Source: Neisseria mucosa (lineage in GTDB: Bacteria; Pseudomonadota; Gammaproteobacteria; Burkholderiales; Neisseriaceae). From it: a stretch of 64,000 nt of DNA. Under the pieces are notes generated by a model. That model did no database searches, was not told where the DNA came from, and worked only from the letters and a program-made list of their open reading frames with translations. Positions 31,055 through 39,463 of this stretch are shown one piece after another. The stretch's first letter is position 1. Every line of letters begins with the position of its first letter. The DNA lies in the NCBI RefSeq assembly GCF_013267835.1, contig NZ_CP053939.1:2108001-2172000 (forward strand). Direction: 5' to 3'. The position numbers were made by a program, and so were the translations under genes.

Positions 31055-31098
31055 AAAAAGGCCGTCTGAAACATGAAAGGGTTTCAGACGGCCTTTTT
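31055..31098 (+). terminator. Inverted-DUS terminator of the sugar transporter
   Basis: AAAAAGGCCGTCTGAAAC (31055-31072) pairs with its complement at 31081-31098, an 18 bp stem ending in five T residues. Confidence 0.8.
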
Positions 31099-31237
31099 GG
31101 TCGAAAAAAATCATATTTGCCGACTTGATTCGGTAAGCCTTATTGCCGCCGAGCTACCGTTCATCACTCAAATTGGCTATGACTACCGATTTTGCTTTAC
31201 AATATCCTTCTTTAATTGATTTCGTTTTACCATCCTG

Positions 31238-33541
31238 ATGACAGAACACATTTCCGCTCCAAGTCCATCTCCTGTCGGCGAAGACTACCTGCTGTTAGGT
31301 CAGTACGCCGAACGCGCCTATCTCGAATACGCCATGAGCGTGGTCAAAGGCCGCGCGCTGCCTGAAGTTTCAGACGGCCAAAAGCCTGTACAACGGCGTA
31401 TTTTGTTTGCCATGCGCGATATGGGTTTGACAGCGGGCGCGAAGCCGGTGAAGTCGGCGCGCGTGGTCGGCGAGATTTTGGGTAAATATCATCCGCACGG
31501 CGACAGTTCCGCCTATGAGGCGATGGTCCGCATGGCGCAGGATTTTACCTTGCGCTATCCCTTAATCGACGGCATCGGCAACTTCGGCTCACGCGACGGC
31601 GACGGAGCGGCGGCGATGCGTTACACCGAAGCGCGGCTGACGCCGATTGCGGAATTGCTGTTGTCCGAAATTAATCAGGGTACGGTAGATTTTGTACCGA
31701 ACTACGACGGCGCGTTTGACGAACCGCTGCACCTGCCCGCCCGTCTGCCTATGGTCTTGCTCAACGGCGCATCGGGCATTGCAGTGGGCATGGCGACCGA
31801 AATCCCATCACACAATTTAAACGAAGTGACACAGGCGGCGATTGCGCTGTTGAAAAAGCCGACGCTGGAAACCGCCGACCTGATGCAATATATTCCCGCG
31901 CCCGATTTTGCCGGCGGCGGTCAAATCATCACGCCGGCGGACGAATTGCGCCGGATTTACGAAACCGGCAAGGGCAGCGTGCGCGTGCGTGCGCGTTACG
32001 AAATCGAGAAGCTGGCGCGCGGACAATGGCGCGTGATTGTGACCGAGCTGCCGCCGAACGCCAATTCCGCCAAAATCCTTGCCGAAATCGAAGAACAAAC
32101 CAACCCGAAACCGAAAGCGGGTAAAAAGCAGCTGAACCAAGACCAACTTAATACCAAAAAGCTGATGCTGGATTTAATCGACCGTGTACGCGACGAGTCC
32201 GACGGCGAACATCCCGTGCGTCTGGTGTTCGAACCGAAATCCAGCCGCATCGATACCGATACCTTCATCAACACGCTGATGGCGCAGACTTCGCTGGAAG
32301 GCAATGTGTCCATGAACTTGGTGATGATGGGGCTGGACAACCGTCCCGCGCAGAAAAACCTGAAAACGATTTTGCAGGAATGGCTGGATTTCCGCGTCGT
32401 TACCGTAACACGCCGTCTGAAATTCCGTTTGAACCAAGTGGAAAAACGGCTTCACATCCTTGAAGGCCGTCTGAAAGTCTTCCTGCACATCGACGAAGTG
32501 ATTAAAGTCATCCGCGAATCAGACGACCCGAAGGCCGATTTGATGGCGGCGTTCGGGCTGACCGAAATCCAAGCCGAAGACATTTTGGAAATCCGCCTGC
32601 GTCAGTTGGCGCGTTTGGAAGGTTTCAAACTCGAAAAAGAATTGAACGAATTGCGCGAGGAACAAGGCCGTCTGAATATCCTTTTGGGCGACGAAAACGA
32701 AAAACGCAAGCTGATTATCAAAGAGATGCAGGCGGACATGAAGCAGTTCGGCGACGCGCGCCGCACGCTGGTGGAAGAAGCCGGACGCGCAGTGCTGACG
32801 CAAACCACCGCCGACGAGCCCATCACGCTAATTCTGTCGGAAAAAGGGTGGATACGCAGCCGTGCCGGACACAACCTTGATTTGAGCCAAACTGCATTCA
32901 AAGAAGGCGACCGCCTCAAGCAGACCCTCGAAGGCCGAACCGTTTTGCCCGTCGTCATTCTCGACTCATTGGGTAGAACCTACACGCTCGATGCCGCCGA
33001 AATTCCCGGCGGACGCGGCGACGGCGTACCGGTTTCATCCTTAATCGAGCTGCAAAACGGCGCCAAACCTGTCGCCATGCTCACCGGCCAACCCGAACAG
33101 CACTACCTGCTCTCAGGCAGCGGCGGCTACGGCTTCATCGCTAAGTTGGCCGATATGGTCGGACGCGTGAAAGCGGGCAAAGTAGTGATGACCGTGGACA
33201 GCAGTGAAACCGTCCTGCCTCCGGTTGCCGTCTATGCTTCTTCGCTCATCAATCCCGACTGCAAAATCGTACTGGCCAGCAGCGACCACCGTCTCTTGGC
33301 GTTTTCCATCGGCGAACTCAAAGTCATGCCCAAAGGCCGCGGTTTGCAGCTGATGTCGTTGGCCGAGGGTGCATCTTTGGAACACGTTATGGTAACGACC
33401 TCTCCTGAGTTTACCGTTGTATCGGTCGGCCGACGCGGCGCAGAACATCAGGAAAAACTGCGTATTGCCGATATTGACGGCAAGCGCGGTAAAAAAGGCA
33501 AGGTATTGGAAATATCAGGCCGTCTGAAAAGTTTGTCTTAA
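31238..33541 (+). CDS. parC: DNA topoisomerase IV subunit A
   Basis: 767 residues. It is the DNA-cutting subunit of the type IIA topoisomerase that decatenates daughter chromosomes. The catalytic tyrosine is Tyr129 ([10 protein letters not shown]). The quinolone-resistance region reads [12 protein letters not shown] with Asp89, Ser90, Ser91 and Glu94, aligning with gonococcal Asp86, Ser87, Ser88 and Glu91, so no common quinolone-resistance substitution is present there. The VSDGQKP segment is encoded by a DUS. The C-terminal beta-pinwheel is shorter than in GyrA. parE is not in the window. Confidence 0.97.
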   Translation: MTEHISAPSPSPVGEDYLLLGQYAERAYLEYAMSVVKGRALPEVSDGQKPVQRRILFAMRDMGLTAGAKPVKSARVVGEILGKYHPHGDSSAYEAMVRMAQDFTLRYPLIDGIGNFGSRDGDGAAAMRYTEARLTPIAELLLSEINQGTVDFVPNYDGAFDEPLHLPARLPMVLLNGASGIAVGMATEIPSHNLNEVTQAAIALLKKPTLETADLMQYIPAPDFAGGGQIITPADELRRIYETGKGSVRVRARYEIEKLARGQWRVIVTELPPNANSAKILAEIEEQTNPKPKAGKKQLNQDQLNTKKLMLDLIDRVRDESDGEHPVRLVFEPKSSRIDTDTFINTLMAQTSLEGNVSMNLVMMGLDNRPAQKNLKTILQEWLDFRVVTVTRRLKFRLNQVEKRLHILEGRLKVFLHIDEVIKVIRESDDPKADLMAAFGLTEIQAEDILEIRLRQLARLEGFKLEKELNELREEQGRLNILLGDENEKRKLIIKEMQADMKQFGDARRTLVEEAGRAVLTQTTADEPITLILSEKGWIRSRAGHNLDLSQTAFKEGDRLKQTLEGRTVLPVVILDSLGRTYTLDAAEIPGGRGDGVPVSSLIELQNGAKPVAMLTGQPEQHYLLSGSGGYGFIAKLADMVGRVKAGKVVMTVDSSETVLPPVAVYASSLINPDCKIVLASSDHRLLAFSIGELKVMPKGRGLQLMSLAEGASLEHVMVTTSPEFTVVSVGRRGAEHQEKLRIADIDGKRGKKGKVLEISGRLKSLS

Positions 33542-33611
33542 GGCAAAAACCAATATATTCAAATAAATTAAATTTACTACGACATTGCATGAAAATAAAA
33601 AAGGTTCACTT

Positions 33612-35198
33612 ATGAACAGAGCCAATCTTCAAGAGCTGGGTAATCTGAGGGAGCGGATTCCCGGCGTCATCAACATTGCCCGAATAGCCATCGTCTTGCC
33701 GCTTTTGGTTTTGCACGCTTTCGGCAGCTATACGGGCGGCAATCTGATTGGCGTTTCGTTGCCGGCAGTTGAGTTTTATATTTGGATAACGCTGTATTTC
33801 TTCCTGATTATGCTCTCCGTGCTCCGCCCGGGCTGGCAGTGGCAATCCTTGGATTTGCCCAATGCCAGCGCCGTGGTCGACATTACCATGATCATGGTTT
33901 TGGTGTATATCTCCGGCGGTACGGCTTCAGGTTTCGGGATTTTGGTTTTGCCGTTTGTTGCCACGTCGTGTCTGCTCAGTTATGGCCATTATCCCATGCT
34001 GTACGCAGGCTATACGGCAATGCTGTTTATTTTGAACCTGTTTTTAGACGGCAGTATGCGTTTCGATTCGTTTAATTGGGACGCAAAATCAGTGGCGAAT
34101 TCTTTAATGCTGATCGGCGCCAGCTATCTGGTGGCGATGTTGACTTCGTTTGCCGCCCGTTATCTCGAACAGGCCACAGAGTCCGCCAGCCGCCATCAAT
34201 TAGCCTACCGCCGTATCAGCGGCCTGAACCATTTGGTTTTAAACCGTGTACAGGAAGCGGTGGTGGTGATTGATGCGACCCAGCGCGTGTGGCTGTTTAA
34301 CAAACAGGCAAAAATCTATTTTCCCAGCCTGATTATCGATCAGCAGGAAATCGTGTTCGGCGAACTGGTGGCCCGATGGCAGCGCCAACCCGACAAACCT
34401 TTTGAAACCGATATTCATATTTTTCAACACGCCATGCACGTCCGTGCCGTTCCGCTGATTCAGGAGCAGACCGAGCTGCTGATGCTGTATGTCCGCTCAT
34501 TGCGTGAAGTGGCTGCAGAGGCCATGTCCACCAAGCTGACTTCGCTTGGACAGTTGACTGCCAACCTTGCCCACGAAATCCGCAACCCGATGTCCGCCAT
34601 CCGCCATGCCAGCGATTTGTTGCAAGAGGGAGACGAGGCAGATCCGCTCAAGGCCAAGCTCTACAACATCATCGACAGCAATATCCAACGCATCGACAAG
34701 ATGTTGGAAGACGTATCCCTGATTAACAAACGCGACAACATCAGCCGCCAGCCGGTCAATCTGATGAAATTCTGGTTAGAGTTCAAGCAGGAGTTTACCT
34801 TGAACAATCCTGATGCCATCGGCTGTCTGCGCATGAATATGGACGGCAACAACCTGACCGTATTGGTCGATCCTATGCACTTGCAGCAAGTGATGTGGAA
34901 CTTGTGCAACAACGCTTGGCGACACAGCCGTCAGGACGAAAACGCCATTACCGTCCTGATCCGCCCCAGCGGCAGGATGCATATTTCCATCGTCGTGGCG
35001 GACAACGGCAAAGGTGTGCCGCCGGATGTGCGAAACCATCTGTTCGAGCCGTTTTACACCACCGAAAAACAAGGCACCGGTTTGGGGCTTTACGTCGCAC
35101 GCGAGTTGGCACACGCCAATATGGGACAGCTGCATTATCACCCTGAAATGAACGGGTTCGAACTGATTTTACCGAAGGAGCAAGCGCAGGATGAATAA
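33612..35198 (+). CDS. pilS: Type IV pilus sensor histidine kinase PilS
   Basis: About 528 residues from the ATG at 33612 (MNRANLQELG), which has an AAGG ribosome-binding site; an upstream in-frame TTG is ignored. Six membrane helices fill the first 190 residues. A PAS-like domain follows, then HisKA with His321 (LAHEIRNPMSAIRHA), and the ATPase domain with N box NLCNNAWRHS, G1 DNGKGV and G2 GTGLGL. This layout matches PilS of Pseudomonas, which senses pilin in the membrane and controls sigma-54-dependent pilin transcription through PilR. pilR overlaps the end by 8 bp. It follows parC. Confidence 0.92.
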   Translation: MNRANLQELGNLRERIPGVINIARIAIVLPLLVLHAFGSYTGGNLIGVSLPAVEFYIWITLYFFLIMLSVLRPGWQWQSLDLPNASAVVDITMIMVLVYISGGTASGFGILVLPFVATSCLLSYGHYPMLYAGYTAMLFILNLFLDGSMRFDSFNWDAKSVANSLMLIGASYLVAMLTSFAARYLEQATESASRHQLAYRRISGLNHLVLNRVQEAVVVIDATQRVWLFNKQAKIYFPSLIIDQQEIVFGELVARWQRQPDKPFETDIHIFQHAMHVRAVPLIQEQTELLMLYVRSLREVAAEAMSTKLTSLGQLTANLAHEIRNPMSAIRHASDLLQEGDEADPLKAKLYNIIDSNIQRIDKMLEDVSLINKRDNISRQPVNLMKFWLEFKQEFTLNNPDAIGCLRMNMDGNNLTVLVDPMHLQQVMWNLCNNAWRHSRQDENAITVLIRPSGRMHISIVVADNGKGVPPDVRNHLFEPFYTTEKQGTGLGLYVARELAHANMGQLHYHPEMNGFELILPKEQAQDE

Positions 35199-36816
35199 AT
35201 TGCAAGAGCCGGTTTTGGTTGTCGATGACGAGGCAGACATCCGCGACCTGATGGAAATGACCCTGATGAAAATGGGTCTGCGTGTCGATACGGCGGCTGG
35301 TGTTGAAGAAGCCAAAGACAAGCTGGACAACAACGATTATTCGCTGGTGTTGACCGATATGCGTATGCCCGACGGCTCCGGCCTCGAGGTGGTCCAATAC
35401 ATTGACGAGTTGATGCTCGATACACCCGTTGCCGTGATTACGGCTTTCGGCAATGCCGACCAAGCCGTTGAAGCCTTGAAAGCAGGCGCGTTTGACTATC
35501 TGCAAAAACCGATTACGCTGTCGCAACTGCGTTCGTTGGTAAAATCGGCCGTATCGGTTTCAGACAATACCAACGAACCCACGCCGTCTGAAAAAGTCAA
35601 ATCTCAGCCGGCGCCTGTTTCTGCCGCCCTGTATAAACCCGAACCCCAGCCGGTCAAGCCTGTTGTTACGCCGCCCAAGAGCGTGCAGAGCGAATTTAAC
35701 CGGCCTTTGACCGTTCCGGAAGGGCTCAATTCCTTAAAAGAGCGGTTTTCAACCGGCAATATCAATCCTGCTTTGCAAGAAGAGCCTATCCTGAAAGGCG
35801 ACGACGATATGCCGCGCCTGTTGGGTACTTCGCCGCAAATGGTCGAAGTGCGCCACCTGATTCGCAGATTGGCACGCAGCCTGGTTCCCGTTTATATTTC
35901 CGGCGAATCCGGTACGGGTAAAGAGCAGGCGGCGCGCACGATTCACGAGCTGTCCGACCGCGCCGACAAACCGTTTATTGCCGTCAACTGCGGCGCGATT
36001 CCTGAAAACCTGATGGAAAGCGAATTTTTCGGCTACAAAAAAGGCAGCTTTACCGGTGCGGACCAAGACCGTCTCGGCTTTTTCCAACACGCCGACGGCG
36101 GTACACTGTTTCTCGACGAAGTTGCCGATTTGCCGCTTGCCATGCAGGTCAAACTCCTGCGCGCCATCCAAGAAAAGGCCGTGCGCCGTATCGGCGATGC
36201 GCGGGAAACCTTTGTGGACGTACGCATTATTTGTGCAACCCATAAAAACCTCGAAGCCTTGGTTGAGAGCGGCGCATTCCGCCAGGACTTGTATTACCGC
36301 CTCAACGTTGTCTCCCTACACATGCCGCCTTTACGCGAAATGCGCGAAGACTTGGGCGCGCTGATTCTGTATTTGCTGTACAAACACCGCCACGGCAATC
36401 AAACCTACAAACTCAGTCCGAAAGCCCAAGAAGCCCTGCTGCATTACAGCTATCCCGGCAACTTCCGCGAGCTGGAGAATATCCTCGAACGCGCCGTTGC
36501 ACTGACGGTCGGCCAAGTGATACAAGTGGACGACTTGCAGATTCAAAACGCCCCGCAGGCCAAGGCCGATCGCAGCAGCCTTTCTTTTGACGACATCGCC
36601 GAACCTGACGCGCGCGAAACCACGCTCAATCACAGCCCCATTCCGCCGTTTGATCCGCGCACCATGCAGATACAGGATTACCTCGACCAAGTGGAACGCA
36701 GCATCATCGAGCAGGCCTTGCAGCAAACCCGTTACAACCGTACCCAAGCCGCCAAACTTTTGGGCATCAGCTTCCGCTCCATGCGCTACCGCATGGAACG
36801 CTTGGACATCAATTAA
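35191..36816 (+). CDS. pilR: Sigma-54-dependent response regulator PilR (NtrC family)
   Basis: 541 residues. The receiver domain has Asp56 (LVLTDMRMPDGSG). A long Pro/Lys/Val-rich linker (about 125-200) leads to an AAA+ domain with Walker A GESGTGKE (238-245), the sigma-54 contact loop GSFTGA (285-290) and Walker B GGTLFLDEVADLP. A Fis-type HTH ends the protein (NRTQAAKLLGISFRSMRYRM). The GSFTGA spelling and AIQEKAVR stretch are those of Pseudomonas PilR. Translationally coupled to pilS. With an intact rpoN 10 kb away, it should be able to activate sigma-54 promoters. Confidence 0.93.
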   Translation: MNKLQEPVLVVDDEADIRDLMEMTLMKMGLRVDTAAGVEEAKDKLDNNDYSLVLTDMRMPDGSGLEVVQYIDELMLDTPVAVITAFGNADQAVEALKAGAFDYLQKPITLSQLRSLVKSAVSVSDNTNEPTPSEKVKSQPAPVSAALYKPEPQPVKPVVTPPKSVQSEFNRPLTVPEGLNSLKERFSTGNINPALQEEPILKGDDDMPRLLGTSPQMVEVRHLIRRLARSLVPVYISGESGTGKEQAARTIHELSDRADKPFIAVNCGAIPENLMESEFFGYKKGSFTGADQDRLGFFQHADGGTLFLDEVADLPLAMQVKLLRAIQEKAVRRIGDARETFVDVRIICATHKNLEALVESGAFRQDLYYRLNVVSLHMPPLREMREDLGALILYLLYKHRHGNQTYKLSPKAQEALLHYSYPGNFRELENILERAVALTVGQVIQVDDLQIQNAPQAKADRSSLSFDDIAEPDARETTLNHSPIPPFDPRTMQIQDYLDQVERSIIEQALQQTRYNRTQAAKLLGISFRSMRYRMERLDIN

Positions 36817-36818
36817 AA

Positions 36819-36853
36819 CGTTCAGACGGCCCAAGTTCAAGGCCGTCTGAAAC
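36819..36853 (+). terminator. Inverted-DUS hairpin after pilR
   Basis: TTCAGACGGCC (36821-36831) and GGCCGTCTGAA (36841-36851), the reverse order of most pairs in the window. There is no T-run, and the rsmJ start is only 10 bp further, so termination may be partial. Confidence 0.5.
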
Positions 36854-36862
36854 ATAAGCCTT

Positions 36863-37615
36863 ATGTACAAGATTTATTTTGACGAAACCGCATCTGCCGA
36901 ACTTCGCAGCCTTGCCGCGCCTTTCGGGCTGACCGTTATCGACCGGCAGCCTGAAGCAGGCAGTTTCCTTATTGCTGACGAAAGCGGCATCAGTTTATGC
37001 CGCGCCGGTGAAAAAGGCCGTGTCCGCGTTGATTTTGATGGCGGTGCCGCCCATTATCGGCGCACTAAAGGCGGAGGCGAGTTGATTGCCAAAGCCGTCA
37101 ATCATACTGCGCAACCGACTGTCTGGGACGCTACCGGCGGACTGGGGCGCGACAGCTTCGTGCTTGCCTCGTTGGGTTTGAATGTACACACTTTTGAACA
37201 AAATCCTGCGGTTGCCTGTCTACTTTCAGACGGCCTCAACAGGGCTGGGCAAAGTGAAGAAACACGGGAGATTGCCCGGCGAATTACTTTGTATTTCGGC
37301 AATGCCGTTGATTTGATGCAGGAATTATCTGCGCAAAACGGCAGGCCCGATGTGGTGTACCTCGACCCGATGTACCCGGAACGCCGCAAAACCGCCGCCG
37401 TGAAAAAAGAAATGGCTTACTTTCACGACTTGGTCGGCGCGGCACAAGACGAAGCCGAGTTGTTGGAGGCGGCATTGGATACCGCCAAAAAGCGCATTGT
37501 CGTCAAACGCCCGCGCTTGGGCGAATTTCTCGACGGACGCAAACCGGCATATCAATACACCGGCAAAAGCACGCGTTTTGACGTTTACCTTCCGACAAGG
37601 CCGTCTGAAGACTAG
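36863..37615 (+). CDS. rsmJ: 16S rRNA (guanine(1516)-N(2))-methyltransferase
   Basis: 250 residues, the RsmJ (YhiQ) family, which methylates G1516 of 16S rRNA with S-adenosylmethionine. The SAM-binding motif WDATGGLGRDSFVLASLG and the N6/N2-guanine type active site VVYLDPMYPERR are clear. The last codons are formed by a DUS (giving RPSED), a common neisserial gene ending. The start ATG lies just after the pilR hairpin. Confidence 0.94.
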   Translation: MYKIYFDETASAELRSLAAPFGLTVIDRQPEAGSFLIADESGISLCRAGEKGRVRVDFDGGAAHYRRTKGGGELIAKAVNHTAQPTVWDATGGLGRDSFVLASLGLNVHTFEQNPAVACLLSDGLNRAGQSEETREIARRITLYFGNAVDLMQELSAQNGRPDVVYLDPMYPERRKTAAVKKEMAYFHDLVGAAQDEAELLEAALDTAKKRIVVKRPRLGEFLDGRKPAYQYTGKSTRFDVYLPTRPSED

Positions 37616-37717
37616 AAGCAAACTTGCAACATATCAAAAGAAACCGCCGACGTTATCAGCGCGGCGGCAAAGTGTGCTATAAATACCTTTTCCCAAACTT
37701 CATTGGAGCAAACAATC

Positions 37718-38401
37718 ATGGAATTAGTATTCATCCGTCACGGACAAAGCGAATGGAACGCGAAAAACCTTTTCACCGGCTGGCGCGACGTCAAGCTGAG
37801 CGAGCAAGGTTTGGCAGAAGCCGCCGCAGCAGGTAAAAAGCTGAAAGAAAAAGGCTATGAATTCGACATCGCCTTTACTTCCGTCCTGACCCGTGCCATC
37901 AAAACCTGTAACATTGTTTTGGAAGAATCTGACCAACTGTTTGTTCCGCAAATCAAATCATGGCGTTTGAACGAGCGCCACTACGGCCAGCTGCAAGGTT
38001 TGGATAAAAAACAAACCGCAGAAAAATACGGTGACGAGCAAGTCCACATTTGGCGCCGCAGCTACGACACCCTGCCTCCGCTGCTTGATCCTAAAGACCC
38101 GCATTCCGCCCACAACGACCGCCGCTATGCCAACCTGCCTAGCGATGTTATTCCCGATGGCGAAAACCTCAAAGTTACCCTCGAGCGCGTCCTGCCTTTC
38201 TGGGAAGACCAAATCGCTCCGGCCATCCTGAGCGGCAAACGTGTTTTGGTTGCGGCACACGGCAACTCCCTGCGCGCGTTGGCCAAACACATCGAAGGCA
38301 TTTCCGACGAAGACATCATGAGCTTGGAAATCCCGACCGGCCAGCCGCTGGTGTACAAATTGGACGAAAACCTGAAAGTGGTTGAGAAATTCTACCTGTA
38401 A
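37718..38401 (+). CDS. gpmA: 2,3-bisphosphoglycerate-dependent phosphoglycerate mutase
   Basis: 227 residues from ATG 37718 ([14 protein letters not shown]); GGAG is 10 bp upstream, so the in-frame TTG at 37703 is not the start. It interconverts 3- and 2-phosphoglycerate. The phosphohistidine motif is [10 protein letters not shown]; the [17 protein letters not shown] and [10 protein letters not shown] blocks complete the active site. It is the dPGM type, not GpmI. It ends in a strong intrinsic terminator. Confidence 0.97.
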   Translation: MELVFIRHGQSEWNAKNLFTGWRDVKLSEQGLAEAAAAGKKLKEKGYEFDIAFTSVLTRAIKTCNIVLEESDQLFVPQIKSWRLNERHYGQLQGLDKKQTAEKYGDEQVHIWRRSYDTLPPLLDPKDPHSAHNDRRYANLPSDVIPDGENLKVTLERVLPFWEDQIAPAILSGKRVLVAAHGNSLRALAKHIEGISDEDIMSLEIPTGQPLVYKLDENLKVVEKFYL

Positions 38402-38410
38402 GGTAAAGGG

Positions 38411-38440
38411 AAAAAGGACGTGGCGAACACGTCCTTTTTT
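38411..38440 (+). terminator. Intrinsic terminator of gpmA
   Basis: GGACGTG (38416-38422), 5 nt loop, CACGTCC (38428-38434), flanked by five A residues before and six T residues after. It has no DUS, unlike most terminators here. Confidence 0.85.
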
Positions 38441-38491
38441 GTATTTGTCTGTTTGAGGCCGTCTGAAAGCAATTGATGGCAGGGCGAAATG

Positions 38492-38516
38492 AAAAAAGGA
38501 CGCGTAAAGCGTCCTT
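38492..38516 (-). terminator. Intrinsic terminator of dsbC
   Basis: AAGGACGC (38496-38503), loop GTAAA, GCGTCCTT (38509-38516). Read on the minus strand it continues into more T residues. It is 20 bp past the dsbC stop. Confidence 0.75.
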
Positions 38517-38536
38517 GATGGAGATTAAACCCTGTA

Positions 38537-39328
38537 TTACTGGTTTTTCTCGATAACTTCTTTGAGGTGGGGCATAGGGCTGTAACCGCTTTGGCTGCGG
38601 CCGTTAGGGAAGACCAGGGTCGGCGTGCCGTTGAAGCCGAATTGTTCGCCCAATGAAGTGGTTTCCGCAACAGGGTTTTCGCAGTTTGCTTTGCCGCTTG
38701 GGAGTTTGCCTTTGCGCATCCAGTCGGTCCATGCCTGGGTCGGATTAGGTTGGCACCACAACAGCTCGGCCTTGCGCGCGGCATCAGGGTGCAGGCTTGG
38801 AATCGGCATCATGAAGGTGTAAATCGTGATGTCGGTCATTTTTTCAAATTCATGCTCCAAGCGTTTGCAGAACGGGCAGTCCGGATCGGAGAAAACGGCG
38901 ACTTTCAGTTTGCCGTTGCCGCGCACTTCTTTGATGGCTTTGTCCAAAGGCAGGGAAGCGAAGTCAATTTTGTTCAAATCGGCGGCGCGTTCTTCAGTCA
39001 GGCTTTGGCGCGTGTTGACGTTGATGAGGTCGCCGACGAGCATATAGTCGCCTTTGGCATCGGTATAGATGATTTGTTTGCCGCTGACGACAACTTCGTA
39101 AATGCCTTTAATCGGTGTTTCACTGACGCTCAAAACTTTCAAATCTTGGGCGGCATAGACTTTTTCTAAACGCGCTTTCAAAGAAGCGGCAACGGATTTG
39201 TCGGCAGGCGCTTCCGCTTTGGCAGCCGGAGCAGGCGCCGCGTTGGCATTGGATACGGCAGGTTGACCACATGCCAACAAAGGAAGGACGGCAAACGGTG
39301 TTAAGATTTTGATTAACTTGGTTTTCAT
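38537..39328 (-). CDS. dsbC: Thiol:disulfide interchange protein DsbC
   Basis: 263 residues. It is the periplasmic disulfide isomerase. The leader ends in the lipobox-like LLAC with Cys20, so this DsbC may be a lipoprotein rather than a free periplasmic protein, with an Ala/Pro-rich linker to residue 43. The dimerisation domain (about 44-115) precedes the thioredoxin fold with active site Cys151-Pro-Phe-Cys154 (FSDPDCPFCKRLEHEF) and the cis-Pro region GTPTLVFPNG. It is convergent with gpmA and divergent from priA. Confidence 0.93.
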   Translation of the reverse strand: MKTKLIKILTPFAVLPLLACGQPAVSNANAAPAPAAKAEAPADKSVAASLKARLEKVYAAQDLKVLSVSETPIKGIYEVVVSGKQIIYTDAKGDYMLVGDLINVNTRQSLTEERAADLNKIDFASLPLDKAIKEVRGNGKLKVAVFSDPDCPFCKRLEHEFEKMTDITIYTFMMPIPSLHPDAARKAELLWCQPNPTQAWTDWMRKGKLPSGKANCENPVAETTSLGEQFGFNGTPTLVFPNGRSQSGYSPMPHLKEVIEKNQ

Positions 39329-39463
39329 GCGAGAGACTTGCGTGTGTTAAAAGTAAGGCATTGTATCAAACCTCTGTCATGCCTGCATTGTATTGAGGCT
39401 CAATTTATCGTCTGAAAATAGCTTTCGGCTGTTAAAATACGAAAAAATGATTTGATTGTTTGT

